Assembly (NCBI RefSeq): GCF_001611975.1
Contig: NZ_CP014525.1
Coordinates: forward strand, 550,001 to 614,000
Length of the DNA stretch: 64,000 nucleotides
Direction: 5' to 3'
Origin: Haematospirillum jordaniae
Lineage (GTDB): Bacteria; Pseudomonadota; Alphaproteobacteria; Rhodospirillales; Rhodospirillaceae
Below, in pieces: positions 7,314 through 16,047 of this stretch. Position 1 is the stretch's first letter; every line of letters starts with the position of its first letter. Both the position numbers and the translations under genes were made by a program. The notes under the pieces were generated by a model. That model saw nothing but the letters and a program-made list of their open reading frames with translations. It did no database searches and was not told the origin of the DNA.

Positions 7314-7805
7314 TCATACTTTACGGGCTGCAGCGTAGGCCCCTGTAAGAACCTTGTGTTCACGGCTTTCCTCCAGCAGCTGTCCCGATGCCGTGAGCGC
7401 AATGTCGCCATCGGCTTCGAGGACAATTCTTTTACCCCGAATACGGATGGTGCCATCCCGTTCAGCACGGATCTGGGCCAGTCCGTCGCCGGGGCAGAAG
7501 ACCGCAGCTTCCCCCGGCTGCAAGTCAGCCGGTCGACAACGACGGTCTGTGACCACGGCGGCTATGGCATGGGTCCGGATTCCGTCCGGGAACAGGACAA
7601 GGGCCTCCGCACCCGATACCGGATGAGAGGTAAACCCTGCAGGTTCGTAGTGCTGCACCCCATCCTTGACCTCACCATCCAGTATGCTGACCTGCAACAC
7701 CTGAAGCCTTCCTCCGCTCACGGCTGTTACAAGCGCACGCGCAAGGATGTTTTCTATCCGCCGCGCCAGGGGGCGCAGGGCTGTTGATATTGTGCGTTCG
7801 ATCAT
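7314..7805 (-). CDS. Baseplate spike protein, Mu gp45 (gpV-like)
   Basis: A 163-residue central spike protein. The N-terminal domain carries LARALVTAVSGGRLQVLQVS and YEPAGFTSHPVSGAEALVLFPDG, typical of the OB-fold of Mu gp45. The C-terminal IRIRGKRIVLEADGDIAL is a short beta-helix. It lies between gp44 and the PAAR-lipase gene, whose PAAR domain could bind its tip. It pierces the outer membrane during infection. Confidence 0.9.
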   Translation of the reverse strand: MIERTISTALRPLARRIENILARALVTAVSGGRLQVLQVSILDGEVKDGVQHYEPAGFTSHPVSGAEALVLFPDGIRTHAIAAVVTDRRCRPADLQPGEAAVFCPGDGLAQIRAERDGTIRIRGKRIVLEADGDIALTASGQLLEESREHKVLTGAYAAARKV

Positions 7806-7817
7806 CCGTGCGCTCTC

Positions 7818-8900
7818 TCAGAAATTCAGCAGGGTTTCCCCCGGCCTTGTCAGGGCGGAAGGTCCATCCCCGCGCTTTTGTGTGGTTTCGGGTTTCAGCT
7901 CCCACGCCCCGGTCGGAGCCACGGTCAGATGGCAGAGACAGCCTGTATCCCCCAGAGAGTAGGTGACCTCACCGATCAGCATCTCTCCAGACAGTCCAAT
8001 AACAGGATCCTCTACCATGACAACAGCGTTGGGTACCCAGAGGCTGCCGTCCGCCTGCCGCCACCCCTGTACGGTATAGCGCGTTTTCACGCTTTGTCCG
8101 GCGCGGGAAGCAGCTTCCCAGCGCGCTTCAAGCCGTGCCGAGCTCCTGTCGGCATCTCCGGATTGCTTCCGGAACAGCACGCGCCGTCGCCTGACTGCCG
8201 CGTCATGGGCCTCGGCACGCACAGACAGGGCAGCATGCACCGAACTGTCATCGCCTATGCCTTGTCCTTTCACCAGGTAAAGGCTGTAACGATCTTTCCA
8301 GTTCAGCGGGGCATCTGCAGACAGAATGTTTTGACCAAGGATCAGCGGCGTGATTGCCCGCATCCGTCCTGTTCCGGTCAGAACCAGACGCCCGTTTGCA
8401 TCATCCGTGGACAGGAGCGCCCGCATGCCGATCAGGCGGTCCACGCTTTCGAAAACAGTTTCTCCCTGATCAATCTGGTATGTCTCCACGATCGGGCCGG
8501 TATTGACTTCGGTACAGACGTGCACGCCATAAGGCGCGGCTAGGTCGGTCACAATGTCCTCGACCCGGCGTGCATTCCACTGTCCCGGCTCGTTGATGGC
8601 GGCGCAATCAACAAGGTCTGCCGTTGCCGACCGTCCGCTGACACCAACAGATATCTGACCGGCGTCGTAACGTATGGGGGTCGCGTCAACGTATCCTGTG
8701 AGGACAAGATCGCGCCCCAGCAGAATCTGGCAGGAGTCACCCGGGCGGATCATGTCACGGATAGCGGCACGGTCTGGCCAGCGGAAGGTTATGTCCAGCT
8801 CGAAATCACGCGCCTGCCTGTCCAGACCCGCTGTTACAGAGACACGCTTCCATCCTCCGAATTCCCGGCCATTGACCTTCAGGAGTACACTGTCTTCCAC
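7818..8900 (-). CDS. Baseplate hub protein, Mu gp44 family
   Basis: About 360 residues from the GTG at 8900, which sits behind AGGATAGG at the gp43 stop; the longer open frame to 9008 overlaps gp43 and is unlikely. The protein has the gpD-like hub fold: VLLKVNGREFGGWKRVSVTAGLDRQAR at the start, a middle with GRSATADLVDCAA, and a C-terminal beta-rich portion. It forms the ring that supports the spike, matching the Mu gene order. Confidence 0.88.
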   Translation of the reverse strand: MEDSVLLKVNGREFGGWKRVSVTAGLDRQARDFELDITFRWPDRAAIRDMIRPGDSCQILLGRDLVLTGYVDATPIRYDAGQISVGVSGRSATADLVDCAAINEPGQWNARRVEDIVTDLAAPYGVHVCTEVNTGPIVETYQIDQGETVFESVDRLIGMRALLSTDDANGRLVLTGTGRMRAITPLILGQNILSADAPLNWKDRYSLYLVKGQGIGDDSSVHAALSVRAEAHDAAVRRRRVLFRKQSGDADRSSARLEARWEAASRAGQSVKTRYTVQGWRQADGSLWVPNAVVMVEDPVIGLSGEMLIGEVTYSLGDTGCLCHLTVAPTGAWELKPETTQKRGDGPSALTRPGETLLNF

Positions 8901-8904
8901 TGAC

Positions 8905-10062
8905 CTATCCTGCAACCAGAAGAGAAGATCCGGGAACAAAGCCGGGGTGGGCAATGTTGTTCCGGGTGATGATGTCGGCCTCCTGCGCAATGTCCTCGTA
9001 ACGATCATAGGCCAGAACCAGTGCGGGCACGGGGCCCGGCACCGTTATGCGCTCCAGTCTTGGCAGAGGTTTCACGCGCTGGCCAATATCCTGTGCTGTT
9101 GCCAGACGGGCCGCACCAAGCGCGGCGAAGACATCGCCATGCCCGGTGATGTCCTCTTCCGCGCGATAGGCCTTGACCAGGGTATCCCGGGCAACAAGGG
9201 CATCATCGCGGACAGACCACTGTGACAGTGCAGCACTGCGGCTGGCTTGTGCCAATGCGGCTCTCCGGATTAGGGAAGCAACAGCAGCACGGTTTTGCCC
9301 TTCCTGTTTCCGTAACGGGGTTGTTCCCGGCTCTGCCTGCGGAGCAGGACGAAAGGCTGCAACAGCGGTCAAAGGCTGTACTTTCTTTTTGTCGCTACCA
9401 AGCGAACGGAAGATGCCCTGTATGGCTGCCACCAGTTTGCGTGGATCGCCGGTCAGGATTCCAAGTTTTGACTGAAGCAACACGAGTGGCTCCGCATTGC
9501 GCATAAACAGCGCGTCTTCCAGGATGGAAAGGCCATGCATCAGATCCGCCACAGCCGCGTCACCAATAAAATCGGGAAAGCCGGATATTCCGAATTTCTT
9601 CAGAAAATCGAGCCCGGCAATCCGGTCCAGGGCCTCAGCACGCTTCAAGGCCTCGGCCACCGTATCGATGCGCGCGGCAGGAAAGGCGGCCTCACCGGCT
9701 TCGACAAAGCATAACCGAACCCTGCAAAGCCCACCCTCTTCCCGTGAATGACTGAAAGAGCATGTTCCGTCCACCGCAACAGAAAGGCTCCCGTACTGCG
9801 GATGAACCAGCGTACCTGTTGCACCGGACTCAACAGCCTGCAAAAGCGCATCACGGCGCGCCATGTAATCGGGGCCAGCAAGAAAGGCCGTGACTGAAAT
9901 CTTGCGGGTTGCCCGCCCGAGGTCTTCTACAAAGGGTGTATCGCGCTGCGGGTATTCATGAACCTGTATACGCCGCCCTGCTTCAAGGTCATCACCATCC
10001 ACAAAAAACGGCACGCCCCTGAAGGATGCCGGTTGCAGTTTCTGTCTCCATCCGGCCACCAT
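8905..10062 (-). CDS. Tail/DNA circularisation protein, Mu gp43 (gpN) family
   Basis: About 385 residues from ATG 10062 with a GGAGCGAAGG ribosome site. The N-terminal domain (about 8-110) has the signature SFRGVPFFVDG, GRRIQVHEYPQRDTPFVEDLG and a PDYMARRDALLQA helix, typical of the DNA_circ_N family. The remainder is helical. Despite the family name it is a structural baseplate or tail protein between tape measure and hub. Here it is separated from the tape-measure gene by the thermonuclease. Confidence 0.88.
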   Translation of the reverse strand: MVAGWRQKLQPASFRGVPFFVDGDDLEAGRRIQVHEYPQRDTPFVEDLGRATRKISVTAFLAGPDYMARRDALLQAVESGATGTLVHPQYGSLSVAVDGTCSFSHSREEGGLCRVRLCFVEAGEAAFPAARIDTVAEALKRAEALDRIAGLDFLKKFGISGFPDFIGDAAVADLMHGLSILEDALFMRNAEPLVLLQSKLGILTGDPRKLVAAIQGIFRSLGSDKKKVQPLTAVAAFRPAPQAEPGTTPLRKQEGQNRAAVASLIRRAALAQASRSAALSQWSVRDDALVARDTLVKAYRAEEDITGHGDVFAALGAARLATAQDIGQRVKPLPRLERITVPGPVPALVLAYDRYEDIAQEADIITRNNIAHPGFVPGSSLLVAG

Positions 10063-10084
10063 CAGCCTTCGCTCCGCTTGTGAT

Positions 10085-10489
10085 TTAATTCTGTCCGTCA
10101 CACCACCCCTGACGCTTTCCGCCCGCATAGGCCCGCCCGTGTCCGGCCCGGATCAGGGCCACGTGAACGGGTTTCCCATCGACAAGGACAAAGGCTGCCG
10201 TGCGCCCGTACTTGTCCCTGGATGGCTTCTGCAACGTAATCGCCCCTTTTGACAGAAGCCTTTCTGTTGCAGCTTTTGCCCGGCGGGCCGCCTGCTTCTC
10301 GGCGGCGCACCGGCCCTTGAGTTCAGGCGTATCGATACCTTTGAAACGCACTGTCTTCTCGCCATCGCTGGTCTGCATGACAGCGGTATCCCCGTCAATG
10401 ACACGCTTCAGTGTGGCCGGAATATCCGCTGCAGACAGCGGGAAAGGGAAGAGCAGAAACGACACAAGAAAAACAACATATAGGCGCAT
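10085..10489 (-). CDS. Secreted thermonuclease (SNase family) inserted in the tail operon
   Basis: A 134-residue protein with a signal peptide (cleavage near residue 21, LSA/AD) followed by one compact SNase domain. All catalytic positions are present: Asp32/Asp34, Arg48, Asp53, Thr54, Glu56 and Arg96 in DKYGR. It should cleave DNA or RNA with calcium once in the periplasm or outside. It is not part of the Mu tail set and interrupts it between the tape measure and gp43. Its ribosome site lies in a hairpin at 10490-10520. It may act in superinfection exclusion, nucleotide scavenging or as delivered cargo; the sequence does not decide. Confidence 0.85.
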   Translation of the reverse strand: MRLYVVFLVSFLLFPFPLSAADIPATLKRVIDGDTAVMQTSDGEKTVRFKGIDTPELKGRCAAEKQAARRAKAATERLLSKGAITLQKPSRDKYGRTAAFVLVDGKPVHVALIRAGHGRAYAGGKRQGWCDGQN

Positions 10490-10520
10490 GACAGCAATCC
10501 TTCCTGAAAGGGTTGCTGTC
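10490..10520 (-). promoter_or_regulatory. Stem-loop over the thermonuclease ribosome site
   Basis: Perfect eight-bp arms (10490-10497 and 10513-10520), extendable to eleven, touch the ATG at 10489. The AGGAAGG ribosome site is partly in the loop and partly in the stem. Translation may therefore depend on opening the hairpin. Confidence 0.55.
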
Positions 10521-10575
10521 TTTATAGGTTTATATTTTCGTTAATGCTCTTCTTGCGTGCTTTTTTGCTGCGCTG

Positions 10576-12324
10576 CTAGACAATGGCTCCCCGCCGGTAT
10601 CCCACATCCGGGTTGATCAACAGTCCCGACCGGTCAGGGATGCCTTCGGAGACACGCATTCCCGGAGGCGCATTGTCAAAGCTGACCCGGATTTCTCCGT
10701 TGACCTGGTTGCGGCTTGCTGCTGCATCAAGCACGGATGTGCCTGTTGACGTGTCATGATGGCTTTGCTGCATGGCCCTGAATTCTGCCGACTCTGTCAG
10801 GGCTGCCTCGATTTCGGTTCTTCCCCCGATATCAAGCAAGGATCCCATTTTCTCGAACACCCACTGGAATGGCGCAAAAATGGAGTTCAGGAGACTGGCC
10901 AGTCCCTTGCCAAGAGCCGCCACGCCCTCAAACATGGCAGCAAGATCATTGCTGAACACGCCGGACAGGAAGTCCCGGAATCCCGCGACAACCATTTTCA
11001 TGCTGTCCCATATTCCGAGGAACCAGGAGCAGACGGCATCCCAGTTGTCGTAGAGCAGCCATGCCGCAGAAACAACGGCAACAATACCGGCCAGAACAAC
11101 ACCGATCGGGTTGGCCCACATCGCAACGTTCAGGGCTCCCATAGCGGTGGCAATGCCGTTGATGGCCACGGCAAAGGCCGAAGCCATTTTTACAAACGCC
11201 AGCCTGGCGACAAAGGCGGCCACCCTTGCGATGGCGACAGACAAGACGGCTGTCAACCGGACAACAGCGCCCGCAAGTTGCAACACCGAGACGATAACGT
11301 GTGCATTCATAATCAGGGCCAGCCCGATCAATGCATTTCCCCACCCTCCCACGGCATCGACACAGCGCTGTATGCTGGATCCGAAACGCTGCACGCCCTC
11401 CCACACACGCTGCCAGTTCACGGTCATAAGAGTGTTCTTCAGGCCACGAATCGATGATGTCAGGACGTCTGATATCTGTCGCGCCACAGCCTTCAGGGAC
11501 CCGTCACTCTCCCATTGGCCGAACAAGCCCAGCAGAGCCTTCAGCTCTCCCTTTGCGGCCTCGAAGAAACCGGCATCGCCAATCATTTTCTGGAAGCTGG
11601 TGAAGCTGTCCATCAGGTTCGACCACAGGCCGTCCCATGTGCTGGAAAGATTGTCCATCGCCCCTTGGAATTTAGTGTTCCAGATCCCAACAATGGCTCT
11701 CTGTATACTCTCTGCATTTGCTTCGGCGACCGTTACCATGTCCTCGCCGTTCCGCCTCCAGCGATACACCATCTTGTTGCCGGCTTTTTCGCCCTTGATT
11801 CCCAGCTTGTCCAGTCGCTCACTTTTTCCCCGTACAGCATCGATCACAGCCTCAACAGCCTGCTCCATGCTCTTTCCCATGGCTGCGGCAGCATCACCGG
11901 CACTACGGAGAGTGCCGTCCGCAGGGCTCAGTCCTGCCGCCCGCAGCTGGACAAAGGCTTCGTTGACCTCCGCCAGCTGGTAGGGTGTCTTCCGCGTAAA
12001 ATCCTCGACCCACTTCATGCTGGCCCCGGCTTTTTCCGCCGACCCCTCCACCGTTTTCAGGACGCTCCGGAATCGTTCGAATTCGGCACTGGTCTTGATG
12101 ATGGATGCGGTTCCAAAAGCCCCGGCCCCGAACCCGGCCACCCCTGCAAGCCCGGACATGGGACCAAGGGCCATGCTCAGGTCTCTTCCCAGATTGCCGC
12201 TTGCACGGGATACGGCCTGCATGGTTTTTACCGGCAGCTGAAGTGCCCTGTTGATGGACTTCATGGGGCCGGTCACCCGGTCAACGGCAGAAATAACCGC
12301 CTTGAGACTGAAACTCTGGGACAT
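10576..12324 (-). CDS. Tail tape measure protein
   Basis: About 582 residues from ATG 12324 with an AAGGA ribosome site; upstream frame to 12390 overlaps the GpE-like frame and is unlikely. The N-terminal SLKAVISAVDRVTGPMKSIN resembles Mu-type tape measures. A conserved helical region (about 80-200) and several hydrophobic segments in the middle follow. It sets tail length and is ejected with the DNA. At this size the tail should be short compared with siphophages. Confidence 0.88.
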   Translation of the reverse strand: MSQSFSLKAVISAVDRVTGPMKSINRALQLPVKTMQAVSRASGNLGRDLSMALGPMSGLAGVAGFGAGAFGTASIIKTSAEFERFRSVLKTVEGSAEKAGASMKWVEDFTRKTPYQLAEVNEAFVQLRAAGLSPADGTLRSAGDAAAAMGKSMEQAVEAVIDAVRGKSERLDKLGIKGEKAGNKMVYRWRRNGEDMVTVAEANAESIQRAIVGIWNTKFQGAMDNLSSTWDGLWSNLMDSFTSFQKMIGDAGFFEAAKGELKALLGLFGQWESDGSLKAVARQISDVLTSSIRGLKNTLMTVNWQRVWEGVQRFGSSIQRCVDAVGGWGNALIGLALIMNAHVIVSVLQLAGAVVRLTAVLSVAIARVAAFVARLAFVKMASAFAVAINGIATAMGALNVAMWANPIGVVLAGIVAVVSAAWLLYDNWDAVCSWFLGIWDSMKMVVAGFRDFLSGVFSNDLAAMFEGVAALGKGLASLLNSIFAPFQWVFEKMGSLLDIGGRTEIEAALTESAEFRAMQQSHHDTSTGTSVLDAAASRNQVNGEIRVSFDNAPPGMRVSEGIPDRSGLLINPDVGYRRGAIV

Positions 12325-12329
12325 GATCC

Positions 12330-12508
12330 CTATCCTTTTGTCACGTACTTTTTCTGTTCTTTGGCAATGCGCACGGTCTGGCATTCCCACAGGTCAAGGT
12401 GGGACAGGGGTATGGGCCTGATCACACCCCACCCCCATACCCATGCCAGATCGAACAAGCGCTCGATCAATCCGGAGTTATCGGTTCCGCCCCCGTGCCC
12501 CCGAAAAA
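12330..12508 (-). CDS. GpE-like tail assembly extension reached by -1 frameshift
   Basis: A 57-codon frame without a good start codon fills the gap between gp41 and the tape measure and ends six bases before the tape-measure ATG. Its core, GLIERLFDLAWVWGW then IPLSHLDLWECQTV, resembles P2 GpE. It is open in the -1 frame of gp41 from the slippery site at 12503-12509. The product would be an ~146-residue gp41-E fusion, the chaperone that loads tape measure into tube subunits. Confidence 0.7.
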
Positions 12509-12769
12509 ATGCATGATGACCTGGAATGCAGCCATGAAATCAGCGGGAGCAAGGCTGCGAACAGATGAAGGCGGGATGTCGGCCAGACGGGCAATGTATT
12601 TGGCAATCGCCCCGGCCTGCGGCGTGGCTCCGCCATCACCGATGCTCAAAGGATAGCCGCAGACAATGATGTCATCCGCCACAGGTTCGCGAAGCGTCAG
12701 GACACGGACCTCCTCGCCATGTGCATGAACCGGTTTGGTCAGCGTAATGCTTGATGCTGTCACAGCCAT
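12467..12769 (-). CDS. Tail assembly chaperone, Mu gp41 family
   Basis: A 100-residue protein of the Phage_TAC gp41/E/14 type. It has SSITLTKPVHAHGEEVRVLTLREP at the start and MAAFQVIMHFFGG near the end. It lies between tube and tape measure, as in Mu. The last codons hold a T-TTT-TTC heptamer, so a minority of ribosomes should slip to make the longer fusion. Start at 12769. Confidence 0.85.
   Translation of the reverse strand: MAVTASSITLTKPVHAHGEEVRVLTLREPVADDIIVCGYPLSIGDGGATPQAGAIAKYIARLADIPPSSVRSLAPADFMAAFQVIMHFFGGTGAEPITPD
12503..12509 (-). promoter_or_regulatory. Programmed -1 frameshift site (T TTT TTC)
   Basis: Read on the minus strand in the gp41 frame the codons are CAT TTT TTC, giving a canonical X XXY YYZ heptamer. 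It is followed by a G-rich run. Slipping one base back opens the 57-codon GpE-like frame; staying in frame ends 11 codons later. Confidence 0.7.
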
Positions 12770-13110
12770 TCTCCCCGTGTGCCTTCAAACTTCATCTTGA
12801 TGGTGCCCTTGCCACCCTCGACGGGTGCCCGATCCGCCAGGTAGGCTCCGGACAGGCTTGCCGTCAGGCCTGACTTCAATTCAACGGTGATGGTTCCGTT
12901 GTCCATGCGCAGGATTTTTTGCATGGGGAAACTGCGTGGTACGACAAATTCACCCTCGATGGAGGGAATGCAGTCGCTCTCGGTATAGTACCCGGCGACA
13001 ACGCCTTTCTTTTCTGTTGCCTGGATATCGATGGTGACATCGTCCGACGCCAGTTCCAGCTGCACGCCGTCGACCTTGAAGTAGCATGTGCCGCCAATAG
13101 GCTTGGCCAT
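12760..13110 (-). CDS. Tail tube protein, Mu gpM family
   Basis: About 116 residues from ATG 13110 with an AGGA ribosome site; the open frame to 13266 overlaps the sheath gene. The sequence is beta-rich with GGTCYFKVDGVQLELASDDV at the start and a GTIKMKFEGTRGEWL end, matching the Phage_tail_tube family. It polymerises into the inner tube of the contractile tail, inside the sheath encoded just upstream. Confidence 0.85.
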   Translation of the reverse strand: MAKPIGGTCYFKVDGVQLELASDDVTIDIQATEKKGVVAGYYTESDCIPSIEGEFVVPRSFPMQKILRMDNGTITVELKSGLTASLSGAYLADRAPVEGGKGTIKMKFEGTRGEWL

Positions 13111-13141
13111 GGATTGTTCCTTTCTTGTGTCAGTAAGCGGT

Positions 13142-14638
13142 TCAGGCCGCATCCGGGTACTGCAGCCGGAACTGGGCCAGGACTGCAAAGATACGGAGCT
13201 GGTTGACCAGGTCCGGCGGGTACAGCACGTTGACACGGTTTGGATTTGTGCTGTCCCGTTCAACAATCAGGGCCGCCTTGAATGCCTCGGCATTCTCGAC
13301 TTTTCCGTCCCGCTCCAGCTCCCGGTATGCCGCGATCAGCTCAGCACGCAGGATACCCGGCGTAACCATGGCTTTTCCGGTCCCGAAGCGGGTTCCGTCA
13401 TTGGCCAGGGCGTGCCGTGGGTATTTCTGCGTAATGCGCTGTCTCAGGTAACGCAGGACATAGGCCAGAAGAAACAGGGTCTCCGCGTCCAGATAGGATG
13501 GATCAGGCTGCCCCCAGGCATTCTTCTGGTACGTCGTGACAGAACGCTCAATCCTGACGGCCCCGCCTGATACCATGCTGGTTGCAATACCTGCGTACAA
13601 CAGTGACTGTTTTTCTGTCAGCGTGAAACGCTTCCCGGCCTGTGGGGGAAGAATCCCGCATAATTCCCCTGTTTGTGTGGGACGCTCGGGTTCATTGTTC
13701 AGGAAAACGGAAGAACGGGCAGCCCAGGCCGCAGCATACTCCCACGCGGGCGAGGGGAGATCCGCCTCAAATCCCGCTATGGTGCAATGCTGGTCGTTGC
13801 GCGTTCTCCCGAAAGTGGCCAGCGCCTCGGCACTGCCCCGGCGTGCCGCCCAGACATGCCCGTAGATTTGTCGTGACCATGACCAGCGACCCGTCGTGTC
13901 TCCCATTTCTGCTGCAAGGGCATCCAGTGTTGCTGCATCACTGTACGGACAGACGACATGGTCATACTCCTCATCACCCATTGCCGCCGTGGCAACCGCT
14001 ATATCCGGGTTGCCCGCACCGCCTGCCATGGGCACAACGGTTACGGAAAGGCCCGGCACATCACTCTCTCCACCCAGAGCGCCCCTGTAGTTGGGAATCA
14101 GGGTAATGTCGTTGCCGGTTTCCCCTTTCCACCGGCATGTCAGCGTGATTTTCCCGCCGTCTGCCGCCGCTGTCACCGGAAGGTCGGAAGACCGGGTAAT
14201 GACACCCGCAAGCATCCGCGCCACAGCAGCAGCTGTATCACCCACTGCGACTGCACCCTGCACACGCTGTCCGGCAATATAAAGTGTGATGATACCTGCG
14301 GCAGAAGCTGTTCCGGTGATCCTGACCGTACCTGTTGCCGCGACAGACGCCGCAGCATCGTCCAGCGCGATGCACCAGACCTCGCCAAAGGTATCCCCGG
14401 CCCGGTACACCGCGTGCATGCGGGCCAGCATGGATCCGGCCCCGAACAGAATCCTGGCCTGGTCCGTGCGGGATACCTGCTGCGGTACACCGGCCCGTGC
14501 GGTCCCGCCGGAAACCATCTGGCCGATCAGCAGGGTGCGGTTCTGGCGCTCGAAGTAACTGGCCTGGCTGTTGTCAACCTCGGCATAAAACAGCGGTACC
14601 CGTACATTGACGGGCAATGTATTGAAGCTCACACTCAT
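13142..14638 (-). CDS. Contractile tail sheath protein, Mu gpL family
   Basis: A 498-residue sheath subunit. The N-terminus (SVSFNTLPVNVRVPLFYAEVDNS) and the middle (YSDAATLDALAAEMGDTTGRWSW) match Mu gpL-type sheaths. The C-terminal domain holds RIERSVTTYQKNAWGQPDPSYLD and TLFLLAYVLRYLRQRITQKYPRH, the part that forms the extended inter-subunit mesh. It proves that the phage is a myophage. Its start overlaps the gp37-like stop by four bases. Confidence 0.92.
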   Translation of the reverse strand: MSVSFNTLPVNVRVPLFYAEVDNSQASYFERQNRTLLIGQMVSGGTARAGVPQQVSRTDQARILFGAGSMLARMHAVYRAGDTFGEVWCIALDDAAASVAATGTVRITGTASAAGIITLYIAGQRVQGAVAVGDTAAAVARMLAGVITRSSDLPVTAAADGGKITLTCRWKGETGNDITLIPNYRGALGGESDVPGLSVTVVPMAGGAGNPDIAVATAAMGDEEYDHVVCPYSDAATLDALAAEMGDTTGRWSWSRQIYGHVWAARRGSAEALATFGRTRNDQHCTIAGFEADLPSPAWEYAAAWAARSSVFLNNEPERPTQTGELCGILPPQAGKRFTLTEKQSLLYAGIATSMVSGGAVRIERSVTTYQKNAWGQPDPSYLDAETLFLLAYVLRYLRQRITQKYPRHALANDGTRFGTGKAMVTPGILRAELIAAYRELERDGKVENAEAFKAALIVERDSTNPNRVNVLYPPDLVNQLRIFAVLAQFRLQYPDAA

Positions 14639-15246
14639 TTTTGGTTCTCCCGTGCATCCTGCGCGGATGCATCAAAGTGCAGATGTAACCATCTCTCCGG
14701 ATATCCATCCGGTTTCCCCCACGGTTCTGTTTCCGGATCATTCGCCGTGGCATCCAGGCCAATCCGGACCGTTTCCAGTAATGGCCGGTCCCGATGGGTC
14801 ACAGCCAGCCACGTTTCATCTTCTGTAATCTGGTAGGCTGCGCTGAACGTGAACTGCCACCACAACCGGGCGCGATCGACCGACAGCAGCTCGCCGCCTT
14901 CATAAACAATTGGCCCGTAGCCGGGCGGCTCCCAGCCCAGCAGCGCACGAAACAAATCGTCCCGCACTGATTCAACGGCCACAGCCGCTCCCTGTCCGCG
15001 ACGATCCGCCGCAGGAAGAACGACAACCACAGCAAAATGCGCCTGAACCGGTTGCCGATATCCCGTGCAGGTTACGGCTGTTGCAGGCTTTTCCTCTCGT
15101 GGCAGCACGTAGGCCGCTGGAACCGGAAGACTGGCATCCTCCGCGACTCTGGCGAATTCAGCAGCCCCGGCGATACGTGCGGAACCCGAAGCCCCCGAGA
15201 ACGTGTGGCATCGCTCCCGCAATGCCAGGATAATGGCGTCCAGCAT
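14635..15246 (-). CDS. Tail terminator-like protein, Mu gp37 type
   Basis: A 203-residue protein directly before the sheath, the position of Mu gp37. It has a mixed alpha/beta pattern with PVPAAYVLPREEKPATAV and QPVQAHFAVVVVLPAADRRGQG, as in gp37-family proteins. Such proteins cap the tail tube and join it to the neck. The start at 15246 abuts the stop of the gene upstream and its end overlaps the sheath start. Confidence 0.75.
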   Translation of the reverse strand: MLDAIILALRERCHTFSGASGSARIAGAAEFARVAEDASLPVPAAYVLPREEKPATAVTCTGYRQPVQAHFAVVVVLPAADRRGQGAAVAVESVRDDLFRALLGWEPPGYGPIVYEGGELLSVDRARLWWQFTFSAAYQITEDETWLAVTHRDRPLLETVRIGLDATANDPETEPWGKPDGYPERWLHLHFDASAQDARENQK

Positions 15247-15701
15247 CAGCGAGAGCCTCCCCGACGTGGCACAATCGCTTGCACAAGAACGACAGAGAGA
15301 CGCTCCTGGACCGTGTTCCGGTGCCGTTGCATGACATCCGCCATATAATTGTTGCGCGGCAGAAGACGCCCGCCAGGCTTTCGCTCCGCCCCATAAAGGA
15401 GGAAGGCCGGATAGTAGGCTTTCTTTCGCATCAGCTCCTCGTTGCGGAACGGGGCCACAGCCACCAGGAAACCCTGACGCCCGACCTTGGAACGGATAGA
15501 GCGGAAAAGGGCCCCTGTTTGCCGTCCGGGGTTTGTCCCGGGGGACGATGGCTTGCGTGTCCGGACGAGTTTCCGCGCATCCCTGGCCACCATGGATCCA
15601 AGCTTGCGCAGCTCACGGCGGATTGGGTTCCGGTCAAAATCAAGACGCGAAAACCCCGATAACCTGGTATTGATTTCCATGGCGCTTTGTTCACGGGCCA
15701 T
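15246..15701 (-). CDS. HK97 gp10-like neck/tail-completion protein
   Basis: About 151 residues from ATG 15701 with a strong AGGAGG site; the open frame to 15767 overlaps the head-closure gene. It is basic, with a long N-terminal helix (RRELRKLGSMVARDARKLVRTRKPSS) and RQTGALFRSIRSKV, features of HK97 gp10-like or minor tail Z-like proteins. It sits between head closure and tail terminator, where a neck protein belongs. Confidence 0.7.
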   Translation of the reverse strand: MAREQSAMEINTRLSGFSRLDFDRNPIRRELRKLGSMVARDARKLVRTRKPSSPGTNPGRQTGALFRSIRSKVGRQGFLVAVAPFRNEELMRKKAYYPAFLLYGAERKPGGRLLPRNNYMADVMQRHRNTVQERLSVVLVQAIVPRRGGSR

Positions 15702-16047
15702 GACCTGCCTCCTGTACAAAAGGTCCTTCTTCCTCGACGTCCAGCACCGAGAACCGTCGCCATCCATTCAGGTCGGTTATCCGGCGGATCCGGAAGCAAC
15801 GTCCGCGATGACGGATGACATGCTCTGCCGTAATCCCTTCCCGCCAGCGCATGGTGATGCGGTGGGTTATGGTCTGCCCGATCTGCTGGCTTCCCAGATA
15901 AACCGCTCCCCCGACCGGCTCCACCCTGGCCCAGATCTCGGCCTCTGTCCGATACAGCGCCAGCAGGCCGGTTTCCTGGTCGGGACAATCTTGCCAGGAC
16001 AGCAGGGCGATCCTCTGGTTCAGGTCTCCAATGTCCGGGGCTTTCAC
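15691..16047 (-). CDS. Head closure (head-tail joining) protein
   Basis: A 118-residue small beta-barrel protein of the Phage_H_T_join type. Marks are IGDLNQRIALLSW at the start, EIWARVEPVGG, THRITMRWREGI and VIRHRGRCFRIRRITDLNGWRRF. It plugs the connector after packaging. It overlaps the connector gene upstream (four bases) and the neck gene downstream. Confidence 0.85.
   Translation of the reverse strand: MKAPDIGDLNQRIALLSWQDCPDQETGLLALYRTEAEIWARVEPVGGAVYLGSQQIGQTITHRITMRWREGITAEHVIRHRGRCFRIRRITDLNGWRRFSVLDVEEEGPFVQEAGHGP

Noticed and set aside
6468..7787. Long plus-strand open frame of 439 codons opposite the PAAR-lipase and gp45 genes
   Set aside because: It spans two well-supported minus-strand genes and has no family motif or ribosome site. 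It is an antisense shadow of GC-rich coding DNA.
10576..12324. Tape measure as a possible lytic transglycosylase that could replace the missing endolysin
   Set aside because: I see no peptidase or transglycosylase motif in it, only helical and hydrophobic segments.
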